Part shown: in pieces, positions 23,951-33,770 of the stretch | Position numbering within the stretch: the stretch's first letter is position 1 | Layout of the letters: the number at the start of each line of letters is the position of its first letter | Assembly (NCBI GenBank): GCA_013178185.1 | Contig: JABLXC010000018.1 | Location: 1-64,000, forward strand | Source: Anaerolineae bacterium | GTDB lineage: Bacteria; Chloroflexota; Anaerolineae; Anaerolineales; Anaerolineaceae | Length of the DNA stretch: 64,000 nucleotides | Reading direction: 5' to 3' | Made by a program: the position numbers and the translations under genes | Notes under the pieces: model-generated | Databases searched by the model: none | What the model was told of the DNA's origin: nothing | The model's input: the letters and a program-made list of their open reading frames with translations, nothing else

Positions 23951-26283
23951 AGTTTTTAAACAAAAAAAACACCCTGGTCTATTTGCCAGTGTTTTTGTGC
24001 CCATTTATTTTATTTGGATTACCATTGCTTAGAAGGGAGGTCTTGTATTGGGGAACCCCTGCCTTGCAGTTCATCCCCTGGCGCGGTGTCGCCTGGGAAA
24101 TGCTTTCTTCTGGGATTCTACCGCTTTGGAATCCGTTCAATGGGATGGGTGCGCCACTATTGGCAAATTATCAGCTTGCGCTTTTTTACCCGCCGGGATG
24201 GGCTCTGTTCATATTCTACGCGGTTGGAGGGTATCCCTGGCTGGCGTGGGGCTATACGTTCTTTGTGGCGCTCCACCTGGTTTGGGCTGGGATCGGCGTC
24301 TGCAAAGTTGTAAAAGATATGGGGTGCGGGGAATTGGCCTGTCTCGTCAGCGCGCTGGCTTTTTCGCTATCTGGCTACTTTGTCTCGCGGGCTGCTTTTT
24401 TTAGCATTCTATGGACAGGCGCCTGGCTTCCGTGGGTTATATTCTTTACTCGGAGAATTCCGAGAACAATCTTACCTGATAAGCGAATATTTCACGTTCA
24501 ACCAGGGCTGGTTCTCTCCGTTACCTTCATGCTTCTGGCGGGGCATGCTCAGTTAAGCTGGTATATTATTCTCCTGGCTTTTTCCTGGTTGTGTTTTGAA
24601 GCTTTCTCGACCAGCAAAATTAAAACGGGGGCAATTTGCGTTTTGCAATTTGTCCTGGCCTGTCTGTTCGCGGCGGGGTTATCGGCAATTCAACTGGCCC
24701 CAACTTTTGAATATTTGCAACAATCTCAGCGATCAAGTGCGGTTGGAATGCTGGAGGGATTGTCCTATTCGCTTTGGCCGTGGCGATTGATTACCTTGTT
24801 GGCACCTGATTTTTTTGGAAATCCTGGATTGGGCGATTACTGGGGGTACGGCAATTTTTGGGAAGATTCAATTTATATTGGAGTGTTGCCTTTCCTGCTG
24901 GCAGTGAGTACGATCCCGCTAGTTATCTTTAAAAGACAACGGCGGTCATTATCTAACCCTGGGCTAATCGTTTACCTGTGGTCATTGGTTCTTGTTTCGA
25001 TTATCCTTGCTTTGGGGAAATTTACACCTGTTTTTATCTTTCTATACAAATACGTTCCTACTTTTGACATGTTTAACGCCCCGGCGAGAATAATGGTTGT
25101 TGCTGAATTTTGTTTTGCAATCTTGGCAGGTATTGGGGTAGAGCATTGGGCAAGACCTGCCGGACGGGGGCTATATTGGCTACGGCTGGCAACTGCAGGG
25201 GGCTTTGCGATCACACTGGGCGCCATCCTCTCACTTTTCGTTCTTCAGGCTGCCGAACTGACTTTTATCCGCTCGGCAGCTTTAGCAGGTGTATGGGCTT
25301 TGGCAACCGGAGCGGCCACATTGACCAAGCCAGATGCTGCGGAACGTAAAAGAATGATCTACTGGAAAGTATGTGTCGTTTTGCTGGTCGGGACCGATTT
25401 GGTCTTCAGTATGTGGAATATCATCCCTGTTGTGGATATGTCATTCTATCAAGCGAGGATCCAAGAGAGTCAACAGCTGAAAGCGTCGGTTGGATCTGGC
25501 AGACTTTTTATCCGCCCCAGGGATGAGTATCAAGTCAAATTCTTTCGATTTTTACGCTTCAAGGATTTTAGACCCATTGAGCCATTGGAAAATATGCGGC
25601 GAGTTATGCTTCCGAACTTGAATCTTATGGATGAAATACCCAGTGCAAACAACTTTGATCCACTATTACCAGCAAGATATGCGCATTGGATGGAAACCAT
25701 CGATGATTTCTCGGAAGAGGAAATAATACCTTGGTTGAGGAAGATGGGCGTCAGCCTTTATGAAGTTTATTGGCCGTATGATCGAAGCGGGGTTAAATTT
25801 TTACCGATAGAAGGCGCAGAAAGGATACGCTGGGCACCTTGTTCTATTGTTGCTCAGGGTGAAATTGAAGCGTTTACGGTTCTTAAAAATGGGATTTCAG
25901 AGTCTGATTCTAACCAAACTGTAATTATTGAGGCCGGGGGGGACATTTTGGAACCCAAACCTTGCCTGGCAGGAAGGGCAACTTTAAGGATCGTCCAAGA
26001 GAACCCATTGAGGATGGATATCAGCGTCGATTCAGAAACGCCTGGTTGGCTGATTGTTTCCGATGTCTGGTATCCGGGATGGGTTTCTTTTTTAGATGGG
26101 GATCAGACAAAGCTTTATCGAGGGGATTATTTATTCCGGGCAGTACAACTACCTGCTGGACAACATCTGGTCACCCTTCAATACATCCCAAAAAGTTTTG
26201 AGTTTGGCTGTATCCTTTCTTTGGCTTCCGGCGTTGGGTTGATCATCCTTATGGTTGGTCATAGGAAGAAGATGATCATTTAA
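23947..26283 (+). CDS. YfhO-type polytopic membrane protein (family B, copy 2)
   Basis: A 778-residue protein with about 12 hydrophobic segments and a C-terminal soluble domain carrying VWYPGWVSFLDGDQT, matching copy 1 and the YfhO family. The first extracytoplasmic loop (WGTPALQFIPWR, LPLWNPFNGMGAPLLAN) is the best-preserved family region. It ends the A-B-A-B run. Its 3' end overlaps the convergent molybdenum-cofactor gene by 8 nt. The probable role is transfer of sugar residues to an envelope glycan or lipid, by family analogy only. Confidence 0.82.
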   Translation: MKFLNKKNTLVYLPVFLCPFILFGLPLLRREVLYWGTPALQFIPWRGVAWEMLSSGILPLWNPFNGMGAPLLANYQLALFYPPGWALFIFYAVGGYPWLAWGYTFFVALHLVWAGIGVCKVVKDMGCGELACLVSALAFSLSGYFVSRAAFFSILWTGAWLPWVIFFTRRIPRTILPDKRIFHVQPGLVLSVTFMLLAGHAQLSWYIILLAFSWLCFEAFSTSKIKTGAICVLQFVLACLFAAGLSAIQLAPTFEYLQQSQRSSAVGMLEGLSYSLWPWRLITLLAPDFFGNPGLGDYWGYGNFWEDSIYIGVLPFLLAVSTIPLVIFKRQRRSLSNPGLIVYLWSLVLVSIILALGKFTPVFIFLYKYVPTFDMFNAPARIMVVAEFCFAILAGIGVEHWARPAGRGLYWLRLATAGGFAITLGAILSLFVLQAAELTFIRSAALAGVWALATGAATLTKPDAAERKRMIYWKVCVVLLVGTDLVFSMWNIIPVVDMSFYQARIQESQQLKASVGSGRLFIRPRDEYQVKFFRFLRFKDFRPIEPLENMRRVMLPNLNLMDEIPSANNFDPLLPARYAHWMETIDDFSEEEIIPWLRKMGVSLYEVYWPYDRSGVKFLPIEGAERIRWAPCSIVAQGEIEAFTVLKNGISESDSNQTVIIEAGGDILEPKPCLAGRATLRIVQENPLRMDISVDSETPGWLIVSDVWYPGWVSFLDGDQTKLYRGDYLFRAVQLPAGQHLVTLQYIPKSFEFGCILSLASGVGLIILMVGHRKKMII

Positions 26284-26779
26284 TTTGATGACCTTTTTCG
26301 GCTTCGGGCAATCCACCTATCAGTTCAATCGCGTGGGGCATCACTGGCAGAATAACCTGTAAATTTTCGACAGCTGCTTTAGGGCTGCCTGGTAAATTGA
26401 TTATTAACGAATTTCCTCTTATACCTGCTACGCTGCGAGAGAGCATGGCATGAGGCGTTTTTTTGAGGCTTTCTGATCTCATGGCTTCAGCGATGCCGGG
26501 AGCGATTTTTTGGATGACCTGAAGCGTTGCTTCGGGGGTGATGTCTCGAGGGGCAAAGCCTGTGCCACCAGTTGTCAGAATTAGGTGCAGCTTAGCTTCA
26601 TCACACCAATGAATGAGGGTGTTTTTTATTTCTTCCAGCTCATCTGGAATTACAGCCAGCCTTTCTACATGCCAGCCCTGATCATTAGCAATTTTCTGCA
26701 AGGCGGGTCCGGACAAATCTTCGCGCTCTTTGCGCGACGACCTGTCTGAAATGGTCAGTATTCCTATTTTTATTATCAT
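26276..26779 (-). CDS. MoaB/Mog family molybdopterin biosynthesis protein
   Basis: A 167-residue protein that binds molybdopterin and adenylylates it before molybdenum insertion. Family motifs are ILTISDRSSR at the N-terminus, TTGGTGFAPRDITPEA in the middle and NLPGSPKAAVEN in the C-terminal half. Mog and MoaB cannot be separated by eye. It may support the molybdenum hydroxylase cluster at 51-58 kb. The start overlaps the receiver gene's stop (ATGA) and the end overlaps the YfhO gene on the other strand. Confidence 0.92.
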   Translation of the reverse strand: MIIKIGILTISDRSSRKEREDLSGPALQKIANDQGWHVERLAVIPDELEEIKNTLIHWCDEAKLHLILTTGGTGFAPRDITPEATLQVIQKIAPGIAEAMRSESLKKTPHAMLSRSVAGIRGNSLIINLPGSPKAAVENLQVILPVMPHAIELIGGLPEAEKGHQIK

Positions 26780-27135
26780 ATCTGTTCAGGTCTGAGAAGC
26801 CTAAGCAAATCGTCAGGGACGTAAGGTTTTTGTAAAAAGCCATCTGCACCAGCCTTAAGGCATTCACCCTTTAAATCCATGCCTGAGGTCATAATGACTT
26901 TGACGTGATGACCTTTTTCTTGGGATCTGATTTCTTTGAGCAAATGGATGCCATTAATGTTTTGGAGATGTACATCCATGATCAATGTTTCCGGCTGCTC
27001 GGCGCTCAACGCTTTCAGTATTTCGTCCTTGTTGATGTTTCCAATAAAAGGGATGATTCTAAACCCCTCCATTTCTAAGAGGGTTTGCAACAAAGACCGC
27101 ATGGTTGGGTCGTCTTCGATGAGCATTATTTTCAT
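26776..27135 (-). CDS. single-domain response regulator (CheY-like)
   Basis: A 119-residue receiver domain with no output domain. The acidic pair is in IEDDP (residues 7-9), the phosphoacceptor is Asp54 (LIMDVHL), and the switch Thr and Lys are in VIMTSGM and FLQKPY. The stop overlaps the start of moaB/mog and the start overlaps the lon stop by 4 nt, so all three are co-transcribed. No histidine kinase lies in the window. The partner is unknown. Confidence 0.9.
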   Translation of the reverse strand: MKIMLIEDDPTMRSLLQTLLEMEGFRIIPFIGNINKDEILKALSAEQPETLIMDVHLQNINGIHLLKEIRSQEKGHHVKVIMTSGMDLKGECLKAGADGFLQKPYVPDDLLRLLRPEQI

Positions 27136-29699
27136 GACTTGATTTTTCTCGCCCTCTTCGTTTTTGGGGAATTGCCAAAATGATCAAATACATAATTTAG
27201 TACTTCGTCAATTTTTTCCACAAAAATGAAATTGATAGATTGCAGAACTTCTGCAGGGATGTCCTCCAGGTCAACCTCGTTTTGACGCGGCAGGAGAATC
27301 GTCTTTAATTTTGCGCGGTGCGCCGCCAGCACTTTTTCTTTAACCCCTCCGACGGGCAGAACCAACCCGCTGAGCGTGATTTCACCGGTCATCCCGATGT
27401 CTGATTTGACTGGCTTGCCGCTAGCCAATGAGATCAACGCTGTGACAATTGTAATGCCGGCTGATGGGCCATCCTTGGGTTGCGCGCCGGAAGGAATATG
27501 AAGATGGATATCGTTATTCAAGAAAAAATTGGGATCAATGCCAAGTTGCCCGGACTGCGCCCGGACATACGAGAGAGCGGCGGCGGCCGATTCTTGCATT
27601 ACCTTCCCGATAGATCCGGTTACCTGAAATCCTTTGCCGCCGGGCATTGCAGTCGCTTCGATAAATAGGATATCGCCCCCAACGGGCGTCCAGGCCAGGC
27701 CGGTAGCAACGCCGGGCAGGGAGGTACGTCTGTTGATCTCATCTTTTTCGAAAAAGCGAGGCCTTCCCAACAAGTCGTGGACGATGTCAGGGGTGATTAC
27801 AGCTTCAACGGGCTCATTCTGAGCGATCTTGGTCGCAATTTTCCGACAAACCGAGCCAATTTCGCGTTCCAGGTTTCTAACACCCGCTTCGCGGGTATAT
27901 CCCCAGATAATTGTTTGAATACTCGCATCGGTGAAAGATATTTCTGATGAGAAAAGGCCATTTTCTTTCAGTTGCCGTGGGATGAGGTATTGCTGTGCGA
28001 TGGCTATTTTCTCGTTATCTGTATATCCTGAAAGTTGAATAACTTCCATGCGATCTAAGAGAGGTGGCGGAATAGTTTCCGAGGTATTCGCAGTTGTGAT
28101 AAACATTACTTTCGATAAATCAAACGAAACTTCAATATAATTGTCGCGAAACTCGCTATTCTGCTCCGGATCCAGCACTTCTAGCAGCGCGGAGGCAGGA
28201 TCTCCACGAAAATCGAAGCTCAGTTTGTCTATTTCGTCTAGCATAAAAACCGGATTTGAGGATTCCACTCTGCGAATCGCCTGGATAATTCGGCCAGGCA
28301 TTGCTCCAATGTAAGTGCGGCGGTGTCCTCTGATTTCAGCTTCGTCGCGCACACCGCCCAGCGATATACGAATGAATTTTCGGCCAAGAGCACGCGCAAT
28401 GGATTGCCCCAGAGACGTTTTGCCAACGCCGGGTGGTCCAATAAAGCATAGAATAACACCTTCTCGGCTACGACGGACGCTGTCATCTTTGGGTTGATCC
28501 TGAAGGTTGATCTCCCGCTCTATTCGAAGCTTTCTTACTGCAAGGTACTCCAGAATCCTCTCCTTTACATCTTGCAAGCCGTAATGATCTTTGTCCAGGA
28601 TTTCTCGCGCATGTGCAACATCGAAGTTGTCATTTGTGGCTTTGTTCCACGGAAGAGACACCAGCCAATCCAGATAGGTTCGGATTACACCATACTCTGC
28701 TGCGGCAGTAGGAAGTTTAGACAGGCGATCCAGTTCTCTTTTCGCTTGTTTTTCGGTTTCTTCTGGCAGCTTTTGTGCTTCAATTTTTTTCCTAAATTCC
28801 TCAACCTCGGCAGCGGTCTCGTCAAGCTCTCCTAATTCTCGCTGAAGTGCTTTGATCTGTTCCCTGAGGAAATATTCCCGCTGGACTTTATCAATTTCTG
28901 AGCGAGCTTCGTTTTGAATTTTTTGACCAAGTTCCAGGACATCAATCTCACGAGTTAAAATGGAGACCAGCTTTCGAAACTTATCGGTTACATGATCGTA
29001 TTCTAGAATAGCCTGGGCGTCTGCCAGACTCATGCGTTGGAAATTGGCAACTGTGTAAACGATTTGAAGCGGATTTTCAAGGGAAGCAACTGAGGCAACC
29101 AGCTCGCGTGGGATGGAAGGGATTAATTCGGCGATGTGTGCAAACTGTTCACGGACATTTCTTGCCAGCGCCTCGATTTCCAATCCTGTTTCTTCGTTTT
29201 CAGGAATGTATGTAACCCTGGCTTTCAAGTATGGGTCAACACTGATGTACTCTTCAACTCGAAAACGGGTCACCCCCTGAACAAGAAGACGGATCGTTCC
29301 ATCCGGAGCCCGGAATAAGCGGTGAATAATCCCAACTGTTCCAATTGTGTAAAGGTCCTCTGGGCCGGGGTTCTCAAGTTCTGGGTTTTTAGAAGTGACC
29401 AGCCCGATTAACCTTTCGGTTGGCGCTACATCATCGATTAATTTTATCGAACGGGGTTGCCCAATGGTCAGCGGGACGGCAGTTTGGGGATAGACGACAA
29501 GCCCACGCAATGGCAAGATCGGTAATTCAGATGGAAGCTCTGAATTCAAAGTAGGAACTGGAGGCTGTTCCGTTTGAATGACGTTATCTGTTGTTGTATT
29601 GTTGTTAATATCTGTGAACCATTCAGCAAGCTCGTCTTGCTCATCTTTGATCCACTCCAGAATATCGCTTATCTGAGTTTCCCATCGCGAGGCCGGCAT
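27132..29699 (-). CDS. lon: ATP-dependent protease Lon
   Basis: An 855-residue Lon that degrades misfolded and regulatory proteins. Residues 1-55 are an extra acidic N-terminal extension. The LON substrate domain begins at [12 protein letters not shown] and runs to about 260. The AAA+ module has [12 protein letters not shown] (Walker A), [10 protein letters not shown] (Walker B) and a sensor region. The protease domain has Ser746 (KDGPSAG) with Lys near 789. The gene starts 9 nt after hsp20, giving a protein quality-control operon hsp20-lon. No ribosome site is obvious before ATG 29699, so translation may depend on coupling. The length is slightly longer than the usual 780-820. Confidence 0.97.
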   Translation of the reverse strand: MPASRWETQISDILEWIKDEQDELAEWFTDINNNTTTDNVIQTEQPPVPTLNSELPSELPILPLRGLVVYPQTAVPLTIGQPRSIKLIDDVAPTERLIGLVTSKNPELENPGPEDLYTIGTVGIIHRLFRAPDGTIRLLVQGVTRFRVEEYISVDPYLKARVTYIPENEETGLEIEALARNVREQFAHIAELIPSIPRELVASVASLENPLQIVYTVANFQRMSLADAQAILEYDHVTDKFRKLVSILTREIDVLELGQKIQNEARSEIDKVQREYFLREQIKALQRELGELDETAAEVEEFRKKIEAQKLPEETEKQAKRELDRLSKLPTAAAEYGVIRTYLDWLVSLPWNKATNDNFDVAHAREILDKDHYGLQDVKERILEYLAVRKLRIEREINLQDQPKDDSVRRSREGVILCFIGPPGVGKTSLGQSIARALGRKFIRISLGGVRDEAEIRGHRRTYIGAMPGRIIQAIRRVESSNPVFMLDEIDKLSFDFRGDPASALLEVLDPEQNSEFRDNYIEVSFDLSKVMFITTANTSETIPPPLLDRMEVIQLSGYTDNEKIAIAQQYLIPRQLKENGLFSSEISFTDASIQTIIWGYTREAGVRNLEREIGSVCRKIATKIAQNEPVEAVITPDIVHDLLGRPRFFEKDEINRRTSLPGVATGLAWTPVGGDILFIEATAMPGGKGFQVTGSIGKVMQESAAAALSYVRAQSGQLGIDPNFFLNNDIHLHIPSGAQPKDGPSAGITIVTALISLASGKPVKSDIGMTGEITLSGLVLPVGGVKEKVLAAHRAKLKTILLPRQNEVDLEDIPAEVLQSINFIFVEKIDEVLNYVFDHFGNSPKTKRARKIKS

Positions 29700-29708
29700 A
29701 GTTTGTGA

Positions 29709-30146
29709 TCAGTCATCCTTTGGTGAAATGTGAATGGTTTTCGGTTTGGCTTTCGGCAAATAAACCCATAAAAAGCCGTCATCGTAAATCGCCTCGATAT
29801 TTTCTGCATCAATCGGGGTGGGGATCATTATTTCTGTAGAAAACTGCCCGAAGTGAATTTCCATCTGATGGAAAGCCCGTTTATCTGCATTATCAGCTCG
29901 AACTCCCTGTATGGAAAGGATCTGGCTGTCGAAATGAACATTCAATTCACCATCAGCCATCCCCGCAATCTCAACCCGGACGATTATTTTTTCTTCGGTT
30001 TCGAAGGCATCCGTGGGAGGCCGCCACAAACGCGGATGGGTGCTAATTCTCCACCCATAAGGCCCAACAATCAAGTAAGTTTGAATGTCTTGAGAGCGAG
30101 GCTCTGAGTTTTGATTTTTTGGTTTGATCTTTACTGAAACCATCAT
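29709..30146 (-). CDS. Hsp20/alpha-crystallin small heat-shock protein
   Basis: A 145-residue ATP-independent holdase chaperone. The alpha-crystallin domain (about 42-140) has PPTDAFETEEKIIVRVEIAGM at its start and ends with FLWVYLPKAKPK, the usual V/I-x-L-P strand. The reading frame continues back into the tRNA-Arg gene, but that part is an artefact. ATG 30146 or 30143 is preferred, with AAGG a few bases upstream. It is the first gene before lon, consistent with heat or misfolding control, though no CIRCE or sigma-32-like site is visible. Confidence 0.9.
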   Translation of the reverse strand: MMVSVKIKPKNQNSEPRSQDIQTYLIVGPYGWRISTHPRLWRPPTDAFETEEKIIVRVEIAGMADGELNVHFDSQILSIQGVRADNADKRAFHQMEIHFGQFSTEIMIPTPIDAENIEAIYDDGFLWVYLPKAKPKTIHISPKDD

Positions 30147-30167
30147 CTTGCCTTCATAGTTTTCAGG

Positions 30168-30240
30168 CGCCCCTGGCGGGAGTCGAACCCACAACCATCG
30201 GATTAGAAGTCCGGTGCTCTATCCATTGAGCTACAGGGGC
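30168..30240 (-). tRNA. tRNA-Arg (anticodon UCU)
   Basis: The minus strand folds as a complete tRNA. Seven acceptor pairs join 30234-30240 to 30169-30175. The D stem is GCTC/GAGC, the anticodon loop CTTCTAA has anticodon TCT, and the T arm is GTGGG-TTCGACT-CCCGC. The discriminator base is G at 30168. The top anticodon-stem pair (27-43) is a C-A mismatch. The CCA end is not encoded (CCT follows), so it must be added. It lies just upstream of hsp20. Confidence 0.96.
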
Positions 30241-30244
30241 ACTT

Positions 30245-30682
30245 TTAATTGTTCTGAAGTGGTCTCACCCCTCTATATACAGTTCCGCCGGTCAGTGTAC
30301 GGAGTATCATCTCGGCCGGTTTGTGAATGACTGTTGACAATTCTAACGCATTCATCGGTGCATTTCCAGAGGCGAGCAACACTCGAAATACGGCGTCAAC
30401 CAGAGCCGTGTTTGGTGTGATAAAACCTTCTTGTTTTGCGCAGTGGGCAATCAGGATGTTTTGGAGGCCGTCGATTTGCTTAACCTCTCCTGTTTGCGAG
30501 TCAACCCAATCAATCCATGAATCTTGATCTGTTTCGGAAAAGGCGGACTGGTGTTCTGGGCAGAGACAATTGTGGAGATACACTCTCCAATTGGAGTCGT
30601 GATTTTTCCACCAATCAAAATCGATGTGAAACGGTGTCTCAAGGCCGGGTTTGACAAGGCTAAAGCGCTTTTTCTCAAGCAT
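30245..30682 (-). CDS. hypothetical protein, partner of the 30675 gene
   Basis: A 145-residue protein I do not recognise. The N-terminal half is rich in aromatic and acidic residues and contains one Cys pair spaced C-L-C (HNCLCPEH) that could bind metal, then DWVDSQTGEVKQIDGL. The C-terminal 50 residues (VFRVLLASGNAPMNALELS... to TLTGGTVYRGVRP) look like a helical DNA-binding (HARE-HTH or winged-helix like) module, from pattern only. Its start overlaps the upstream 534-residue gene by 8 nt, so the two are co-expressed. It ends just before the tRNA. Confidence 0.7.
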   Translation of the reverse strand: MLEKKRFSLVKPGLETPFHIDFDWWKNHDSNWRVYLHNCLCPEHQSAFSETDQDSWIDWVDSQTGEVKQIDGLQNILIAHCAKQEGFITPNTALVDAVFRVLLASGNAPMNALELSTVIHKPAEMILRTLTGGTVYRGVRPLQNN

Positions 30683-32279
30683 AAGCGTTTTCCTCTTTAA
30701 CCGACTCGTCTAATCGGAAGTACAAGTCTCCCATATATTTTGCCCAGGAACGATTTGATAGTAGGGTCAAAAGAGGACTGAGTGGACATCTTCGGATGAT
30801 ATTGATTGCTGCGTACAGTTCTATCAAATTAATGTGGCCTTGTGGATTCAACTTTGCGAGTTCTCGCATCATTTTTATCACAGTTTTTTCAAGCGGAATC
30901 CTGGAGCGATTGGTCATCTCCCATGCCTTGTCGAGCGCGGCCACATCTGGTACAGCAATTACCATGCGTTCGTCAAAGGTGGCCGGTACCATCTGCTTGA
31001 GCATTGCAAAGACAACGCCGCCATCGGCGCCAACCAGGGCTGTTCGGATCCAATCACGAGTTGGTCGGTGAGTGTCAGCGCGCACGATTACCTCACCAGG
31101 GTTTTTTCCACGCCTTATCTTGATTATGCTGCCGGGCATCAATTCCAGCGAGCTGTACCATTCCTTGAGACCGTAAGCATATCTTTCGTTTCGTATAATC
31201 CATCCCTCGTATTTTTTATCCTGGTTTTGATCCAAAAATACGAAGCGGACGCGAGGAGCTTCATATGCCGTTGGGAATAAATATTTCATATTTCCTGCTA
31301 ATGGAAGAGTTCCAGCCCGCCAATGCGGGTATAACAGGCTTAGGGAGATTTCTTCCTCTTTTTGTTTTGGCGCTAAGTCCGGCTCCAATTCATCGTAAAT
31401 CTTATCTGAGATCATCGAGAGAATATCTCCTGTCTCAGAAATTGGGAATTCAAGCGGGAGGTATTTTAGAAAGGGGGGTAAATTTTGAACATATTCTGGT
31501 TCTAAACGGCGCAGATACCAGAGAATTTCTCCGGCTGGGCCAACCTCGTCGAATCGAGGATCTTCTTGTAACGCCAGATTAAGAGAAAACTCCGTGAGCT
31601 TTAAATTCACATCGGTAGGCAATTCAATTTGCTCCAGGATAGCGCGAGTTGGCAATGGGCCACCTTGCTCCATGTCCAGGAGAGCCTCGGCCATATTTAA
31701 GTACCCAATGTTTACATCGACCAATAACGAGTGAGGAAACCAACGACCTGCGATGCGGACTAGCTCGGAATTCTGAGCAAGTTCCTGATTTAACCGTTCC
31801 AGGAGAATGTCCCCAAACCTTTCAAGGACCGAATTTATATCAAGGTTGAGATCGTCTGAAGAAATATCGAAATTTTTTTGATTTAGGGCATGATCTTCCA
31901 AACCAGATGCGAAAAGTTTGTTGTCGCCATTTTCCATTTCAACGGTTACGACGGAAAATGGAGCGCTGTCGGGGTTTTTCCCAGGCCTGGTGCTTATCAC
32001 TTTCCCCCTTTCCCAGTTAAGCAATGGAAAGGTGATAATATCCCCTTGGTGATATTCGTCGCGGGGAAAATAGATTTTACCAGAATTTGATTGCTGTTCT
32101 TTAAGTCTGTTTTTCTCAACTCTGATGCGTTCACCGATTAGGGCGGTGAGTAATTCTTGCGGAGTTTGTGGTGATTCAATTTCAAGGAGGTGATTGTAAA
32201 GATATTCGAGGTCTGACTCCTCTAATTGGAAGTTTAACCAGTAATCCTCGTTAATTTTTGGGGATGCAATCATGGTCAT
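30675..32279 (-). CDS. large hypothetical protein
   Basis: A 534-residue soluble protein without a recognised family. Residues about 70-125 (DIITFPLLNWERGKVISTRPG... VVTVEMENG) resemble a small beta-barrel of the KOW/Tudor type that binds RNA or protein. A second similar stretch lies at about 320-400 (RFVFLDQNQDKKYEGWIIRNERY and IIKIRRGKNPGEVIV). The rest is helical, with a C-terminal segment (KTVIKMMRELAKLNPQGHINLIE) that looks like a helical repeat. It has the partner gene at 30245 and no signal peptide. The protein could act in nucleic-acid handling. That is inference; no catalytic motif is seen. Confidence 0.75.
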   Translation of the reverse strand: MTMIASPKINEDYWLNFQLEESDLEYLYNHLLEIESPQTPQELLTALIGERIRVEKNRLKEQQSNSGKIYFPRDEYHQGDIITFPLLNWERGKVISTRPGKNPDSAPFSVVTVEMENGDNKLFASGLEDHALNQKNFDISSDDLNLDINSVLERFGDILLERLNQELAQNSELVRIAGRWFPHSLLVDVNIGYLNMAEALLDMEQGGPLPTRAILEQIELPTDVNLKLTEFSLNLALQEDPRFDEVGPAGEILWYLRRLEPEYVQNLPPFLKYLPLEFPISETGDILSMISDKIYDELEPDLAPKQKEEEISLSLLYPHWRAGTLPLAGNMKYLFPTAYEAPRVRFVFLDQNQDKKYEGWIIRNERYAYGLKEWYSSLELMPGSIIKIRRGKNPGEVIVRADTHRPTRDWIRTALVGADGGVVFAMLKQMVPATFDERMVIAVPDVAALDKAWEMTNRSRIPLEKTVIKMMRELAKLNPQGHINLIELYAAINIIRRCPLSPLLTLLSNRSWAKYMGDLYFRLDESVKEENAYA

Positions 32280-32345
32280 ACTCTCTTAACAGAATAAAAT
32301 TCATACAGCTAGTATTTATTATACCTTACTTAAATCTCGATTTTA

Positions 32346-33770
32346 TTACGGTGTGATCTTCGAGGTCGGGTACAAATTATCAACCCAGTCGATCGGATCA
32401 ACGGGGACGTTGTTCACCCAGATTTCCCAATGCAAGTGCGGCCCGACGGACCGGCCTGTATTTCCGATTACGCCAATTTGTTGACCGGTTTCGACGCGAT
32501 CCCCTTGTTTAACCAAAATCTCGGACTGGTGCGCATAGCCAGAGTAGACACCCAGTCCATGATCAATGACTGTAAAATTTCCCTTAATGGGAAGATTTCC
32601 AGTAAATTTAACGACACCTGGAGCTGGAGCGTAGATATTTAAGTTGTCTGCGTTTACGATAAAATCGACACCAGTATGATAAAAGTTATATTCCCCTTGA
32701 TTATAAGATCTGCGATTGCCAAACCGCGATCCCAGATATGGTTCGTCTACAGGGTATCGAAATGGGGCCGTCCACATGGGAATTGGTTCTGACCCTCGAA
32801 TTTCAGAGAGAATCTGATCTTCACTCTGAATGATTTCGGTTTCAATGGTCGTCGCATCCACACCAACCACGTATTCCTGTGGGTAATTTCCGGATACCAA
32901 CAAGACCTGCTGAGAATATTCAAAAGTTTGCCCGTCCGTTGTTTTCCCATAGAGTGAGACGGGATACAATCCCAGAGGGCTGATCGCTTCAACTCCGATT
33001 AATGCAAAATAACCTTTGGGTGGCAATGAATAAAACAGGAGTGGATATTTCCCAAGGTTGCCTGAAACTTCAAGGTTGAATTCTGTCTCAATGAATACTT
33101 CGATGGTCTTTCCCTGTACTAATGGCAGGGGGCTAATTGTGATGTTGTGGATCCATGGCGAGATTGGGCTAAATTCTCGTTTATCAAGCTCCGGCCCGAA
33201 AATGATCTGGGAACGTGTTAGGTCCCATGATCCTTTCAGGTTGTTAGAGAGATGATATATCCAGGGATTGGTGTTGTTTTTCACTGCAATTTCCAGCAGG
33301 CTTTCACTGTCTTCTATAGAGGTTTGGGGCGCCATTACTTCCTCTGGATCCTGTTGAGGGACGACCAGAACGCTTCCAGCATATATTTCTCCTGGGCTTG
33401 TGATGCGGTTAAGTTTAGTCATGAGTTGCAAGGGGAATTTATGTGAAATGCTGAGCGTTTTTAGGTTGTCTCCAAAGGGTACCGTTTCAGTGACTAGTGT
33501 GCCTTCGATGCCTTCGAGACCCGGGATACGGAGCTTGCTTCCTGCTGCAATGGCGTTTGGATTTGTAAGATCGTTGACGCGAATAATTTCATCAACTGTG
33601 GTACCAAAACGAACGGCGATCGTGCTCAAAGTTTCACCTGGTTGAACGATATAAACTGGAAGTGGGGGGTTTTCTTGAGCTGCCACATCCCTCGCGCGGC
33701 CAAATGCCAGCCCCAAAAAAATTGACAACAAAAGGACATTAATCGTTCTCAAGAGAAATCTGATCGCCAT
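32346..33770 (-). CDS. LysM and M23 peptidase protein
   Basis: A 474-residue secreted peptidoglycan hydrolase. A hydrophobic N-terminal signal (about 1-30) is followed by one clear LysM (IVQPGETLSTIAVRFGTTV... SKLRIPG) and a second weaker LysM-like segment (FGDNLKTLSISHKF). A middle region (about 130-330) contains Ig-like beta strands, and a C-terminal M23 LytM domain carries HTGVDF, YAHQSEI and GPHLHWE, giving the zinc ligands His and Asp. All key residues are present, so it is probably active. ATG 33770 is chosen by signal-peptide position, with GGTGA upstream. Its start overlaps the DUF192 gene by 32 nt. Confidence 0.92.
   Translation of the reverse strand: MAIRFLLRTINVLLLSIFLGLAFGRARDVAAQENPPLPVYIVQPGETLSTIAVRFGTTVDEIIRVNDLTNPNAIAAGSKLRIPGLEGIEGTLVTETVPFGDNLKTLSISHKFPLQLMTKLNRITSPGEIYAGSVLVVPQQDPEEVMAPQTSIEDSESLLEIAVKNNTNPWIYHLSNNLKGSWDLTRSQIIFGPELDKREFSPISPWIHNITISPLPLVQGKTIEVFIETEFNLEVSGNLGKYPLLFYSLPPKGYFALIGVEAISPLGLYPVSLYGKTTDGQTFEYSQQVLLVSGNYPQEYVVGVDATTIETEIIQSEDQILSEIRGSEPIPMWTAPFRYPVDEPYLGSRFGNRRSYNQGEYNFYHTGVDFIVNADNLNIYAPAPGVVKFTGNLPIKGNFTVIDHGLGVYSGYAHQSEILVKQGDRVETGQQIGVIGNTGRSVGPHLHWEIWVNNVPVDPIDWVDNLYPTSKITP

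Noticed and set aside
30147-30194. N-terminal extension of the Hsp20 frame
   Set aside because: It is a translation of the tRNA-Arg gene; the real start is at 30146 or 30143 with a ribosome site.
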